A stretch of 55,034 bases of DNA from an uncultured Bacilli bacterium (GCA_944350495.1 CALVOZ010000007.1:1-55034); one strand, 5' to 3'; positions 24,741 to 32,659 are shown, numbered from the stretch's first letter. Notes: generated from the sequence alone by a model not told the origin. Numbers and translations: made by a program.

Positions 24741-24786
24741 TGAATAAATTTTAAATGATTGTCACAATATTATAGTAGGTGATACT

Positions 24787-24909
24787 ATGAAGAATTTATT
24801 GTGGCAATTATTTGTTAATACAGGAAAAATTGAATATTATTTAAAATATAAAGAATTATTAAGGAGTGAAACTCGTGGAAAGGGATATAATAGTAGGAAA
24901 AATATATAG
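24787..24909 (+). CDS. yqzL: YqzL-like 40-residue protein
   Basis: ATG 24787 with AGGTGAT and a TATAGT box just upstream opens a 40-codon frame: MKNLLWQLFVNTGKIEYYLK then YKELLRSETRGKG. The opening helix with W-x-L-F-x-x-T-G and Y-L-x-Y-K-E-L matches the YqzL family, which in Bacillus also lies between era and recO. Function unknown. It overlaps the next gene (start 24875) by 35 nt. Confidence 0.8.
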   Translation: MKNLLWQLFVNTGKIEYYLKYKELLRSETRGKGYNSRKNI

Positions 24910-25141
24910 GCATGTAAGTGGTAATTATTACCGTGTTTTATGTATAGCCAAGGATTCAGAACAATACGATGGAACAGAACCAAGACAATTAGTAATATAT
25001 GAATCGCTTGGAAACGATCATTCGATTTGGTCTAGAAGCTATAGTCTATTTAATACGAAAGTTGATCATGACCTTAATCCAAATGAAGTTCAAGAATATC
25101 GCTTTGAACAAATCGATGATGAAATAAAGTTCGGTGATTAA
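24875..25141 (+). CDS. DUF1653 protein
   Basis: 88 residues, single DUF1653 domain: VGKIYRHVSGNYYRVLCIAK, RQLVIYESLG, and IWSRSYSLFNTKVD. A small beta-rich domain of unknown function. GTG 24875 is preceded by AAGGAG at 8 nt; the other in-frame GTG (24866) overlaps that site and is rejected. Confidence 0.85.
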   Translation: MERDIIVGKIYRHVSGNYYRVLCIAKDSEQYDGTEPRQLVIYESLGNDHSIWSRSYSLFNTKVDHDLNPNEVQEYRFEQIDDEIKFGD

Positions 25142-25142
25142 T

Positions 25143-25874
25143 ATGCTTGAGGAAGTAAACGGAATTATAATAAATGAAAAACCGTATGGTGAAACTAGTA
25201 AAATAATTAATGTTTTAACAGAAGAACATGGTATTATTGGGATGATGGTTAAAGGCTGTAGAACGATGAAAAGTCCTTTGCGAAGTACAACCGGAAAGTT
25301 AACCTATGGCAAGTTTTTTATTTATTATAAAAAAGATAAATTATCTTTGCTATCAGAAGTAAATATTATTAATAATTTTAATAATATAAAAAAAGATATT
25401 GATAGAATTAGCTATGCCTCATTTATATTAGAATTAGCTGAACAAGTGTACAAGCAAAATAATAATCAAAGTATTTATAAGTTACTAATTGATGGTTTAA
25501 TAAAAATAAATGATGGGTTTGATCCACTAATTATAACAAACATTATTGAATTGAAATATTTAGATTATTTGGGTGTCTTACCAGTACTTGACTGTTGTTC
25601 CGTTTGTGGTAGCCAAAATAATATTGTCACTTTATCTAGTGATCTAGGTGGATATTTATGTAGCCACTGCCGAACAAATGAAATAATTATTAGTATTAAA
25701 GCTATAAAATTAGTTAGAATGTATTATTATGTGGATATAAGCAAAATTGAAAAATTAGAAGTAAGTCGTGAAGTAAAGAATGAAATAAATTCGTTTTTAG
25801 ATAATTATTATGATCGCTATACTGGTATATATTTAAAAAGTAAAAGTTTTGTCAATGAACTAGCAAAGGTATGA
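25143..25874 (+). CDS. recO: DNA repair protein RecO
   Basis: RecF-pathway mediator that anneals strands and loads RecA with RecR. 243 residues: N-terminal OB fold (GIIINEKPYGETSKIINVLT, GMMVKGCRTMKSPLRS) and a zinc finger in LDCCSVCGSQNNIVTLSSD and GGYLCSHC. ATG 25143 follows GGTGAT; GTG 25134 lies within that site. Position after era is standard in Bacilli. Confidence 0.95.
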   Translation: MLEEVNGIIINEKPYGETSKIINVLTEEHGIIGMMVKGCRTMKSPLRSTTGKLTYGKFFIYYKKDKLSLLSEVNIINNFNNIKKDIDRISYASFILELAEQVYKQNNNQSIYKLLIDGLIKINDGFDPLIITNIIELKYLDYLGVLPVLDCCSVCGSQNNIVTLSSDLGGYLCSHCRTNEIIISIKAIKLVRMYYYVDISKIEKLEVSREVKNEINSFLDNYYDRYTGIYLKSKSFVNELAKV

Positions 25875-25931
25875 GATTGACTTTACTTTTTTTTATGTTT
25901 TATGATAATTTTAGTGTAGGAGGAATAATTT

Positions 25932-26966
25932 ATGAGTGAAAAAATAGAAAAAAAGAAAAATAATAAAGCTTTAATAATAATTATATCAATAATCCTTTTT
26001 GTTATAGGATTTATATTAGGATATAATTTACTTAGTGATGAAAGTTCAAAAGAAAATGATAATAAAAAGAAAGAGGAAAATAAAGAACCTGTCAGTGAAG
26101 TGCTATATAAGCCTTATGAAACTTGTATATATAATGATTGTCATGATGAAAATGGTAAATTATATATCGATGATAAGGAAATATATGAATGCCAAAATAA
26201 AGGTGAAGAAGAATGTCAATTCTTATTTACACAACAATTTGCTTATTGTAATGCAACTGATTCATTAGCTGTACTTCAAGATGGTGATAAAGTATTTTTA
26301 TATGATTATAAAAATAAGAAAGTAATATTTGAAGCTGATTTTATTACAAGTACTTTTGAGCAACCAAATTCAAATGGTGAAAATTATGCCTATTTAGTTT
26401 TTGAACAAGATGGTAAGAAAGGTATACTATCCATTTATGGACAAGTTTTAGTTGACGCTAAATATGATGATATAGGTAATAGTACTCCAACTTATAATGG
26501 CGAATACAATGTTACTAAAAAAATGATATCAGTTACAAATAACAATTTAATGGGTGTTATTAACCCTGAAACTGGTGAAATAATTGTACCACTTGAATAT
26601 GATAATATAGAAATATTTGACGATTACTATGTTTTAGAAAAAGCAGGAGTTTATTCGCTAACAAGTCATGATTTAGAAGAAATCTTCTCTGGCGAATATA
26701 CTGATATGACTGTTTTAGAGAATTATCTGTTTGTTCAAGAAGATAATGATGTGTTTATTTATGACTTAGAGGGAAATAAAGTAATAGACAATTCATTTAA
26801 GACTGAGTATACGTTTGAACATAACTACTTAAGTGGTTATAATGTTACATCAAATGAGGATGGAACATTAGATATTGAAACTTATACTGGCGATGAACGT
26901 ATTGCAACAGCTTGTTATAATGCTAATCCTGAAAGCGGTACATTAACTACAATTGTTTGTAAATAA
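25932..26966 (+). CDS. Membrane-anchored WG-repeat-like protein
   Basis: 344 residues. A short basic tail, one membrane helix (ALIIIISIILFVIGFILGYN, about 15-35), a Lys/Glu linker, then an outer domain with repeated blades such as KGILSIYGQVLVDAKYDDIG and MGVINPETGEIIVPLEYDNI, the spacing of WG (KWG) beta-strand repeats. Six Cys before the repeats (ETCIYNDCHDENG, YECQ, EECQF, AYCN) may form disulfides. Function unknown. AGGAGGAAT site. Confidence 0.75.
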   Translation: MSEKIEKKKNNKALIIIISIILFVIGFILGYNLLSDESSKENDNKKKEENKEPVSEVLYKPYETCIYNDCHDENGKLYIDDKEIYECQNKGEEECQFLFTQQFAYCNATDSLAVLQDGDKVFLYDYKNKKVIFEADFITSTFEQPNSNGENYAYLVFEQDGKKGILSIYGQVLVDAKYDDIGNSTPTYNGEYNVTKKMISVTNNNLMGVINPETGEIIVPLEYDNIEIFDDYYVLEKAGVYSLTSHDLEEIFSGEYTDMTVLENYLFVQEDNDVFIYDLEGNKVIDNSFKTEYTFEHNYLSGYNVTSNEDGTLDIETYTGDERIATACYNANPESGTLTTIVCK

Positions 26967-26967
26967 C

Positions 26968-26996
26968 TTGACATAATTATTATTTTGTATTAAAAT
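26968..26996 (+). promoter_or_regulatory. Promoter of the glyS leader
   Basis: TTGACA (26968-26973), 17-bp spacer, TAAAAT (26991-26996). Confidence 0.88.
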
Positions 26997-27002
26997 TGTA
27001 TA

Positions 27003-27118
27003 CATCAATGCGATGACGGGCTTGGCAACCTCGAGCAATATATTAAAGAGAGATTCTTCTAGAATAAGTAAGGTGGAACCGTCCACTATGGACCCTTACA
27101 TATTTTAGAAGTTTTTTT
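27003..27118 (+). ncRNA. Glycyl T-box leader, very short form
   Basis: The T-box core AAGGTGGAACCG is present (27070-27081). The antiterminator folds as GTAAGG/CCTTAC (27068-27073, 27094-27099) and GTCCA/TGGAC (27081-27085, 27089-27093) with bulge TGGAACC; its UGGA pairs with the UCCA 3' end of tRNA-Gly (8040-8114). A terminator pairs CTTCTAGAATA (27056-27066) with TATTTTAGAAG (27101-27111), then T7. Competing folds are ATTCT/AGAAT (27053-27065) and GTGGA/TCCAC (27073-27086). The specifier region is tiny: TGC/GCA (27009-27011, 27035-27037) closes about 23 nt, within which GGG/CCT presents CTTGGCAA in a hairpin loop. That loop is complementary to the whole anticodon loop of tRNA-Gly(GCC). Confidence 0.85.
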
Positions 27119-27137
27119 GTTATAAGGAGGAAAATAT

Positions 27138-27212
27138 ATGAAATATAAATTTGGGCGTAAGCCCTATATAGTAAATAACAAAAAAATATTTAATTATAAG
27201 GAGGAAAAATAA
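27138..27212 (+). CDS. 24-residue leader ORF coupled to glyS
   Basis: ATG 27138 has a perfect AAGGAGG site and opens a frame MKYKFGRKPYIVNNKKIFNY ending after KEEK at TAA 27210-27212, one base before the glyS ATG. The glyS ribosome-binding site is inside its last codons. A GGGC-GTAA-GCCC hairpin covers codons 6-9. No homology is recognised; it may be a translated spacer or a coupling ORF. Confidence 0.5.
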   Translation: MKYKFGRKPYIVNNKKIFNYKEEK

Positions 27213-27213
27213 T

Positions 27214-28584
27214 ATGGAAAAAATGACAATGGATAAAATGGTTAATTTATGTAAACAATATGGATTTATATTTCAAGGTAGTGAGATATATGATGGTTTA
27301 GCTAACACATGGGATTATGGTCCTTTAGGTAGTAGATTAAAAAATAATTTAAAAGATGCGTGGCGTAAAAGATTTATTCAAGAGCGACCAAATGCTTATG
27401 AATTAGATGCGGATATATTAATGCATCCAAAAGTATGGAAAGCATCAGGACACGTTGATTCTTTTGCTGACCCCCTAACTGATTGTCGTGAATGTAAGAC
27501 AAGACATAGAGCTGATAATTTAATTAATGATTTTTCAAACTCTAGTATTGGTGATGCAATGACAAATGCAGAGATGATTGAATATATTAATAAAAATAAA
27601 GTTCCATGTCCAAAATGTGGTAAAACAAATTTTACAGATATAAGACAATTTAAGTTGATGTTTGAAACACATCGCGGTGTTACTGAAGACTCTAAGAGCG
27701 TTATTTATTTACGACCAGAGAATGCTCAAGGTGAATATGTAAATTTCTTAAACGTGCAACGTAGTATGCGTGCTAAATTACCTTTTTCAATTGGACAAAT
27801 TGGTAAAGCTTTTAGAAATGAAATAACTCCAGGTAACTTTATTTTTAGAACGATTGAATTTGAACAAATGGAATATCAAACATTCTGTAAAAAAGGAACA
27901 GATGAACAATTATATGAATATTTTAAAGAATATGGTAAGAAATTCTTTATGGATTTAGGTTTGCCAGCAGATAAATTAAGATATCATGATCATGAAAAAT
28001 TAGCTTTTTATGCTAAAGCTGCTTGTGATATTGAATATTTATTCCCATTTGGATGGGGAGAAATTAACGGTACTCATAATCGTACTGATTATGATTTATC
28101 ACGTCATCAAGAATTTAGTGGTAAAAGTATGGAATATTTAGATCCGGAGACAAATGAAAAATTTATTCCTTACATTATTGAATCAACATATGGAGTTGGT
28201 CGAACTGTTTTAGCTCTTTTGTTTGATGCTTATCATGAAGATGAATTAGAAGATGGAACAACAAGAGAAGTATTAAGTTTGCATCCTTTTCTTGCTCCTT
28301 ATAAAGTTGCAGTCTTACCACTTGTTAAAAAATATCATAGTGAAAAAGCTTATGAAGTTTTTCAACAATTATCTAGACAATTTATGACTACTTATGATGA
28401 ATCTGGTAATATTGGTAAGCGTTATAGGAGACAGGATGTTATTGGTACACCATTTTGTATAACTATTGATGAAAATACTTTATCAGAAAATACTGTTACA
28501 GTAAGAGATAGAGATACAATGAAACAAATTACACTTAAACTTGATGAAGTAGAAGCTTATGTTAAAGAAAGAATTCAATTTTAA
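27214..28584 (+). CDS. glyS: Glycyl-tRNA synthetase, dimeric class II type
   Basis: Charges tRNA-Gly. 456 residues of the single-chain (alpha2) type, not the glyQ/glyS tetramer. Motifs: GFIFQGSEIYDGLANTWDYG, PKVWKASGHVDSFADPLTDC, LRPENAQGEYVNFLNV (motif 2), FRNEITPGNFIFRTIEFEQM and IIESTYGVGRTVLALLFDAY (motif 3); the anticodon domain begins at PYKVAVLPLV. Controlled by the T-box upstream, which senses uncharged tRNA-Gly, and coupled to the 24-codon ORF. Confidence 0.98.
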   Translation: MEKMTMDKMVNLCKQYGFIFQGSEIYDGLANTWDYGPLGSRLKNNLKDAWRKRFIQERPNAYELDADILMHPKVWKASGHVDSFADPLTDCRECKTRHRADNLINDFSNSSIGDAMTNAEMIEYINKNKVPCPKCGKTNFTDIRQFKLMFETHRGVTEDSKSVIYLRPENAQGEYVNFLNVQRSMRAKLPFSIGQIGKAFRNEITPGNFIFRTIEFEQMEYQTFCKKGTDEQLYEYFKEYGKKFFMDLGLPADKLRYHDHEKLAFYAKAACDIEYLFPFGWGEINGTHNRTDYDLSRHQEFSGKSMEYLDPETNEKFIPYIIESTYGVGRTVLALLFDAYHEDELEDGTTREVLSLHPFLAPYKVAVLPLVKKYHSEKAYEVFQQLSRQFMTTYDESGNIGKRYRRQDVIGTPFCITIDENTLSENTVTVRDRDTMKQITLKLDEVEAYVKERIQF

Positions 28585-28587
28585 TTA

Positions 28588-28615
28588 AAAAAGAAATCTA
28601 ATTTAGATTTCTTTT
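28588..28615. terminator. Bidirectional terminator between glyS and sspI
   Basis: AAAAGAAATCTAA pairs with TTAGATTTCTTTT with almost no loop beyond the centre. A and T runs on both sides allow termination of both converging genes, and the sspI stop lies in the stem. Confidence 0.88.
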
Positions 28616-28813
28616 AATTTTATCGACAATATTATTTTGTTCATCTGTGGTACTATGTTTCCAGAGTATTTCAAAGAATACTCCTAAGCCGGGTAAAGCT
28701 AATTCATCATTGTCTTTTAGCGATTCTTCGATAGAAGTTCTTATTTCTTCTTCATTAGATTCCTTAAAATTATTTTTTATGCTTTGTCTAATATCAATAT
28801 TTATAAATACCAT
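28598..28813 (-). CDS. sspI: Small acid-soluble spore protein of the SspI type
   Basis: 71 residues. The segment ALPGLGVFFEILWKHS is the SspI hallmark, and the whole aligns in outline from NIDIRQSIKNNF to VDKIKRNLN. SspI is a minor small acid-soluble protein found in spores. The ATG at 28813 directly abuts GAGGAG, an unusual spacing. A TATAAT box (28821-28826) and an overlapping CATAATA, a sigma-G-like -10 (28825-28831), leave almost no leader. Confidence 0.88.
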   Translation of the reverse strand: MVFINIDIRQSIKNNFKESNEEEIRTSIEESLKDNDELALPGLGVFFEILWKHSTTDEQNNIVDKIKRNLN

Positions 28814-28847
28814 CTCCTCAATTATATTATGAGTATAATTGATTTAT

Positions 28848-29090
28848 TTATAACATGTAATAGTTAGAATCATTATATTTATTTGAATAATTATTTTGAT
28901 TTTTTCCCTCTAATATATTAACTCTTTCTTCTAAGTTGTTTACTTGTTGTTGTAGATTATTTAATTGTTGTTCAAAATTATTATTTTGATTGTTAGAATA
29001 TATATATGGGATAGGAGCAGGCATTGGTGCAATAGGTATATTTTGTTGATACATTGGCATACCACCCATACAATTTCTTTCTTTTTTCAT
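28848..29090 (-). CDS. Small Met/Pro/Asn-rich protein with coiled coil
   Basis: 80 residues: MKKERNCMGGMPMYQQ, a Pro-rich IPIAPMPAPIPYIYS segment, then a coiled coil FEQQLNNLQQQVNNLEERVN and an Asn/Tyr tail. Composition resembles small spore coat or envelope proteins, but the family is not recognised. Strong AGGAGGT site; upstream CATATAAT could serve a sporulation sigma factor (weak). It lies just upstream of sspI on the same strand. Confidence 0.65.
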   Translation of the reverse strand: MKKERNCMGGMPMYQQNIPIAPMPAPIPYIYSNNQNNNFEQQLNNLQQQVNNLEERVNILEGKNQNNYSNKYNDSNYYML

Positions 29091-29193
29091 GCGTACCTCC
29101 TAGTTCTAATTAATTATATGTTAAATAAATTCATATGTGCATAATTAATGTTTCTAGTTTTTTAAAATATGTTATAATAATTTTGGTGATTAT

Positions 29194-29826
29194 ATGAGAC
29201 TCAGGAATGTAAAGGGTGCTAAAGAAAGAATTGAAGCATCTAAATACATTATTTTGAATTATAAAGAATTAAAGGGTAAGTATAAAAAATTATTTAATAA
29301 TGATAATCCCATTCATATTGAAATAGGGATGGGAAAAGGCAATTTTGTAATTGAAAGCGCTAAAAAATATCCTAATATTAATTTTATTGGAATTGAAAAA
29401 TTTGATAGTGTAATTGTAAGAGCAATTGATAAAATAGCTGATGAGGAAATTCCTAATTTAAAATTAATTAGAATGGATGCAACTGAGATTGAAGATGTCT
29501 TTGAACATGAGATAGATACAATTTACTTAAATTTTTCTGATCCATGGCCTAAATTACGTCATGCTCATCGACGTTTATCGAGTCACGTTTTTCTTAAACG
29601 CTATGACAAATTATTTTGTAACGTTAAAAGAATTATTATGAAAACTGATAATCGTCATTTATTTGAATATTCATTAAAAGAATTTATTGATTATGGATAT
29701 ACAATTGATGATTTATGTTTAGATATTTATAGTGAAAATTTAGTTGATAATATTCCAACTGAGTATGAAATGAAATTTTCTAGCAAAGGATTTCCAATAT
29801 ATATGGTAAATGTAAGCAAAAGATAA
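29194..29826 (+). CDS. trmB: tRNA (guanine-46-N7)-methyltransferase
   Basis: Methylates G46 of tRNA with S-adenosylmethionine. 210 residues: IHIEIGMGKGNFVIESAKKY (SAM-binding), NFIGIEKFDSVI, TIYLNFSDPWPKLRHAHRRL and KTDNRHLFEYSL, all TrmB hallmarks. TATAAT (29173-29178) is 15 nt from the ATG with GGTGAT between. Confidence 0.97.
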   Translation: MRLRNVKGAKERIEASKYIILNYKELKGKYKKLFNNDNPIHIEIGMGKGNFVIESAKKYPNINFIGIEKFDSVIVRAIDKIADEEIPNLKLIRMDATEIEDVFEHEIDTIYLNFSDPWPKLRHAHRRLSSHVFLKRYDKLFCNVKRIIMKTDNRHLFEYSLKEFIDYGYTIDDLCLDIYSENLVDNIPTEYEMKFSSKGFPIYMVNVSKR

Positions 29827-29885
29827 TATAGAAAAAGTCTAGAAATTGTTATTTGTTTTTGCTATAATAATTATAGAGGTGAGAT

Positions 29886-30494
29886 ATGAAAAAGATATTA
29901 ATCTTCATTCTTGTCTTGTTTTTAAGTGGGTGTACGGTTGTTAGAATAGATACTGAAGACATTGATACAATTGTAAATGTTATATTATCTAAAGAAAACG
30001 ACTTATATAACCAAGTAGGTAGAGGATATAAGTATTATATACCAAGAGGTGTTAGTTATATTGACACTAATGAATTAAATGACAAGTTATATTCAAATGG
30101 GTGCTATTACTATTTATATGTCGATGTAGTTAGTTATACTAATGGTGTAAAATTTGAATATGAAGAAAAAGAAGATATTTATTATTCAAGAAAAATATCG
30201 CCAGAGGACGGATTTAAGAGTTCGGGTTATCTAGAGATTGAAAAACGTGATGACGGCTTGTACTATGTTAAATTTTTATATAATTACGCAAGAATTGAAA
30301 CTGTTGTTGAAAAAGAAAACTTAAATTTAGCAGTTTTAAATTCTGCATATATTTTATCAACTATTCACTTTAATACTGATGTTATTGATTTGATGCTTGA
30401 TGATGATTACTTTACTAATAAAGAAGAAAAGTATGAGGTTTTTTCTAAGAATGAAAATTCAGAAAATAAATTCGTACTAACATATGAAGACTAA
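29886..30494 (+). CDS. Lipoprotein of unknown function
   Basis: 202 residues. Lipoprotein signal KKILIFILVLFLSGCTVV with lipobox LSGC (Cys16). The mature part is acidic and Tyr-rich and is not recognised. TATAAT (29863-29868), GAGGTGAG site. It begins an apparent operon with the next three genes (gaps of 17 nt or overlaps). Confidence 0.75.
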   Translation: MKKILIFILVLFLSGCTVVRIDTEDIDTIVNVILSKENDLYNQVGRGYKYYIPRGVSYIDTNELNDKLYSNGCYYYLYVDVVSYTNGVKFEYEEKEDIYYSRKISPEDGFKSSGYLEIEKRDDGLYYVKFLYNYARIETVVEKENLNLAVLNSAYILSTIHFNTDVIDLMLDDDYFTNKEEKYEVFSKNENSENKFVLTYED

Positions 30495-30511
30495 GAGGAA
30501 AAGGTGTATTT

Positions 30512-31387
30512 ATGGGACTAATTGACAAATTAAAAAACATTTTTACAGAAGAAGTAGACGAAGATGATGAAATAGTTAAAGTGGAACAAATAAAAAAAGA
30601 AGTTAGAAGTGTTCCAATTGAATCTCCAACTGTTGAGAAAAAAGAACCTGTTAGAGCAGAAAATAAACCAGAATTTGATGAATTAGCTCTTGAAAAAGAA
30701 GTAGCTATGGAAAAACCAAAAGAAGAAACAAAAGCAGCTCCAGTATTTTTTACTGAAAGAGATTTTGAAGATTTAATTGAACCAAAGAGACGTGCGGCTA
30801 AATATGAGAAGAAAGAGCCAATTATTGAAGAAAAGCGTAAGTTTGAAGAAAAGCCAAAGCCATACGGTGGTAACTATAATAACAACACAATTATTCAAAA
30901 AGAAAAAGTTACTTTTAAACCAACTCCAATTATATCTCCAGTTTATGGCGTTTTAGATAAAAATTATTATAAGGAAGATATCGTTGACCGTAAAGAGGTT
31001 AATTATGAATCAGCTGATGGTTTAAGTGTTGATAGTATTCGTAATAAAGCTTATGGTACTTTAGAAGATGAAATCGAAGATGTTATTAATGCTAAAACAG
31101 TTGTTAAAGAAGAAGAAACTGAAGATGTTGATTTATTTGACGAACTAGAAAAAGCAACTGAAGAGACAAAAGCTAAACCTAAGAAAAATACTAAAGAAAA
31201 AAGCGTCAAAGAAATAGAAGAAGCAACAATTGATTTAACTCGAGAATTGGATAACTTACTTTTATCTAAAGGAAAATATAGTAAAGTTAAAGAAGACAAT
31301 ACAGCTAAAGAAGAGGCCGAAAAATTATCAGAGAGTGATTTATTTAATTTAATTGATTCGATGTATGAGGAAGGAGAGGAAGAATAG
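30512..31387 (+). CDS. Charged low-complexity protein of unknown function
   Basis: 291 residues, very rich in Glu and Lys, mostly unstructured or helical. It starts MGLIDKLKNIFTEEVDEDDE; the amphipathic start faintly recalls SepF but the SepF core domain is absent. A central TPIISPVYGVLDKNYYKED and a C-terminal ESDLFNLIDSMYEEGEEE are the most specific parts; short motifs like this suggest a scaffold or division-linked adaptor (inference). It overlaps the next gene (TAGTG). Confidence 0.65.
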   Translation: MGLIDKLKNIFTEEVDEDDEIVKVEQIKKEVRSVPIESPTVEKKEPVRAENKPEFDELALEKEVAMEKPKEETKAAPVFFTERDFEDLIEPKRRAAKYEKKEPIIEEKRKFEEKPKPYGGNYNNNTIIQKEKVTFKPTPIISPVYGVLDKNYYKEDIVDRKEVNYESADGLSVDSIRNKAYGTLEDEIEDVINAKTVVKEEETEDVDLFDELEKATEETKAKPKKNTKEKSVKEIEEATIDLTRELDNLLLSKGKYSKVKEDNTAKEEAEKLSESDLFNLIDSMYEEGEEE

Positions 31388-31674
31388 TGACTATTGAATT
31401 AGCTGAAGTATTACCATTATTGCTTTATGTTGCACTTATTGCTTTAGTAATCGCCCTTTTTGTTTTAGTTGTTAAACTCATTAATACTTTGAAAAAAGTT
31501 GATTTACTTTTAGATGATGTAAATCGTAAAATGGTTAAAGTTGATGGATTATTTAACATAATTGATAATATGACTGATTATGCTGCTAGTCTTAGTGACA
31601 AAATTATAGGTGGGATCACTAATTTGATTAATTTATTAATACGAAGAAGGAAAGGAAGAGATGAAGATGAGTAA
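31387..31674 (+). CDS. YtxG/DUF948-like membrane protein
   Basis: 95 residues: a membrane helix (LPLLLYVALIALVIALFVLV) and an amphipathic region KKVDLLLDDVNRKMVKVDGL of DUF948 type, with a basic tail RRRKGR. DUF948 proteins (YtxG) lie next to YtxH in Bacillus, as here. Starts at GTG 31387 overlapping the stop of the previous gene. Confidence 0.7.
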   Translation: MTIELAEVLPLLLYVALIALVIALFVLVVKLINTLKKVDLLLDDVNRKMVKVDGLFNIIDNMTDYAASLSDKIIGGITNLINLLIRRRKGRDEDE

Positions 31675-32083
31675 AGAAAAAAAGAGAAGCGGATTAGGAA
31701 AATTTATTGCAGGATTAGCTGTTGGAGCTGGTTTAGGAATTCTATTTGCTCCTAAAAAAGGCAGTGAAACAAGAGCTGAATTAAAAGAAAAAATTGAGGA
31801 ATTATATGTTAAGGCAAAAGAGTTAGATATGGATGATGTAAAAGAAAATATCGAAATTAAAATTGCTGAATTAAAACAAAGTATGGCTGAATTAGATAAA
31901 GAAAAAGTTCTTGAGTTTGCTAAAGAGAAAGCTGCTTTAATTAAAGATAAATGTGATGATTTAGTTAGATACGTAGTTGAAAAAGGAACTCCAGTAATGG
32001 AGAAAACTGCTAATGCTGTTCGTGAAAAAGCTACTGAAGTATCTAACGAAGTGGTTGAAAAACTAGAAAAAGAGGAAGCTTAA
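31667..32083 (+). CDS. ytxH: YtxH domain protein
   Basis: 138 residues. Typical YtxH start: RSGLGKFIAGLAVGAGLGIL then FAPKKGSETRAELKEK, a glycine-rich membrane segment followed by long helices. YtxH proteins are stress-linked membrane proteins of unclear function. ATG 31667 is preferred over 31661 by spacing from GGAAGAG and by family start. Confidence 0.85.
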   Translation: MSKEKKRSGLGKFIAGLAVGAGLGILFAPKKGSETRAELKEKIEELYVKAKELDMDDVKENIEIKIAELKQSMAELDKEKVLEFAKEKAALIKDKCDDLVRYVVEKGTPVMEKTANAVREKATEVSNEVVEKLEKEEA

Positions 32084-32096
32084 TGCTTCTTTTTTG
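32075..32096 (+). terminator. Terminator containing the ytxH stop
   Basis: GAAGC/GCTTC stem with the TAA stop in the 5-nt loop, then T6. Confidence 0.75.
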
Positions 32097-32164
32097 TTGT
32101 ATACATAAACCTTGTTTATTTACTATCAAAGAAAAATATAGTATAATATTTAGAGAGGTGGATT

Positions 32165-32647
32165 ATGGAAAAGTTCATATCATTTTTAAAAAGAAATAAA
32201 AAAAAGGTAATAGTAGGAACGATTTTATTAATTGTTTTTGTGATTTTTTTGTTTTCAGGATACAAATTATATAAATATTTAACTCCTGACACAAAGGATA
32301 GTGTATATGGAGATCGCTGTGAGTTAACTGATGGAATTGATATTACTAGTGAACGTGAAAATATGATTAAGGATAAAGTTGAATCTTATTCTGGAATGAA
32401 GTTATCAGATGTCGATGTTAAGTGCAATTTAATCGATATTGTTGTTGTTGTTGACGATAGCACAACTCTTGATACTGTAAAAGAAATGTCTGCACAATTA
32501 TTAACTGTCTTTACAGAGGAAGAATTGAAATATTATGACATTCAATTATTTGTTGATAGTGATAATGAAAAAAGTGAAGTTTATCCAGTAATAGGTACAA
32601 GACATAAAACAAATAACGGTGATCCTGAAAGTTCCTTTGTTTGGTAG
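32165..32647 (+). CDS. Single-pass membrane protein of unknown function
   Basis: 160 residues with a basic N terminus, one helix (VIVGTILLIVFVIFLFSGYK, about 15-35) and an outer domain of about 120 residues containing two Cys (GDRCELTDG, DVKCNLIDIVVVVDD). Not recognised. TATAAT (32142-32147) and GAGGTGG site. It is 12 nt upstream of the GGDEF-like gene, probably one operon. Confidence 0.7.
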   Translation: MEKFISFLKRNKKKVIVGTILLIVFVIFLFSGYKLYKYLTPDTKDSVYGDRCELTDGIDITSERENMIKDKVESYSGMKLSDVDVKCNLIDIVVVVDDSTTLDTVKEMSAQLLTVFTEEELKYYDIQLFVDSDNEKSEVYPVIGTRHKTNNGDPESSFVW

Positions 32648-32659
32648 TTAGGAGATTAT

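Noticed and set aside
31051..31299. 82-residue minus-strand Ser-rich ORF
   Set aside because: Mirror of the Glu/Lys-rich protein at 30512-31387.
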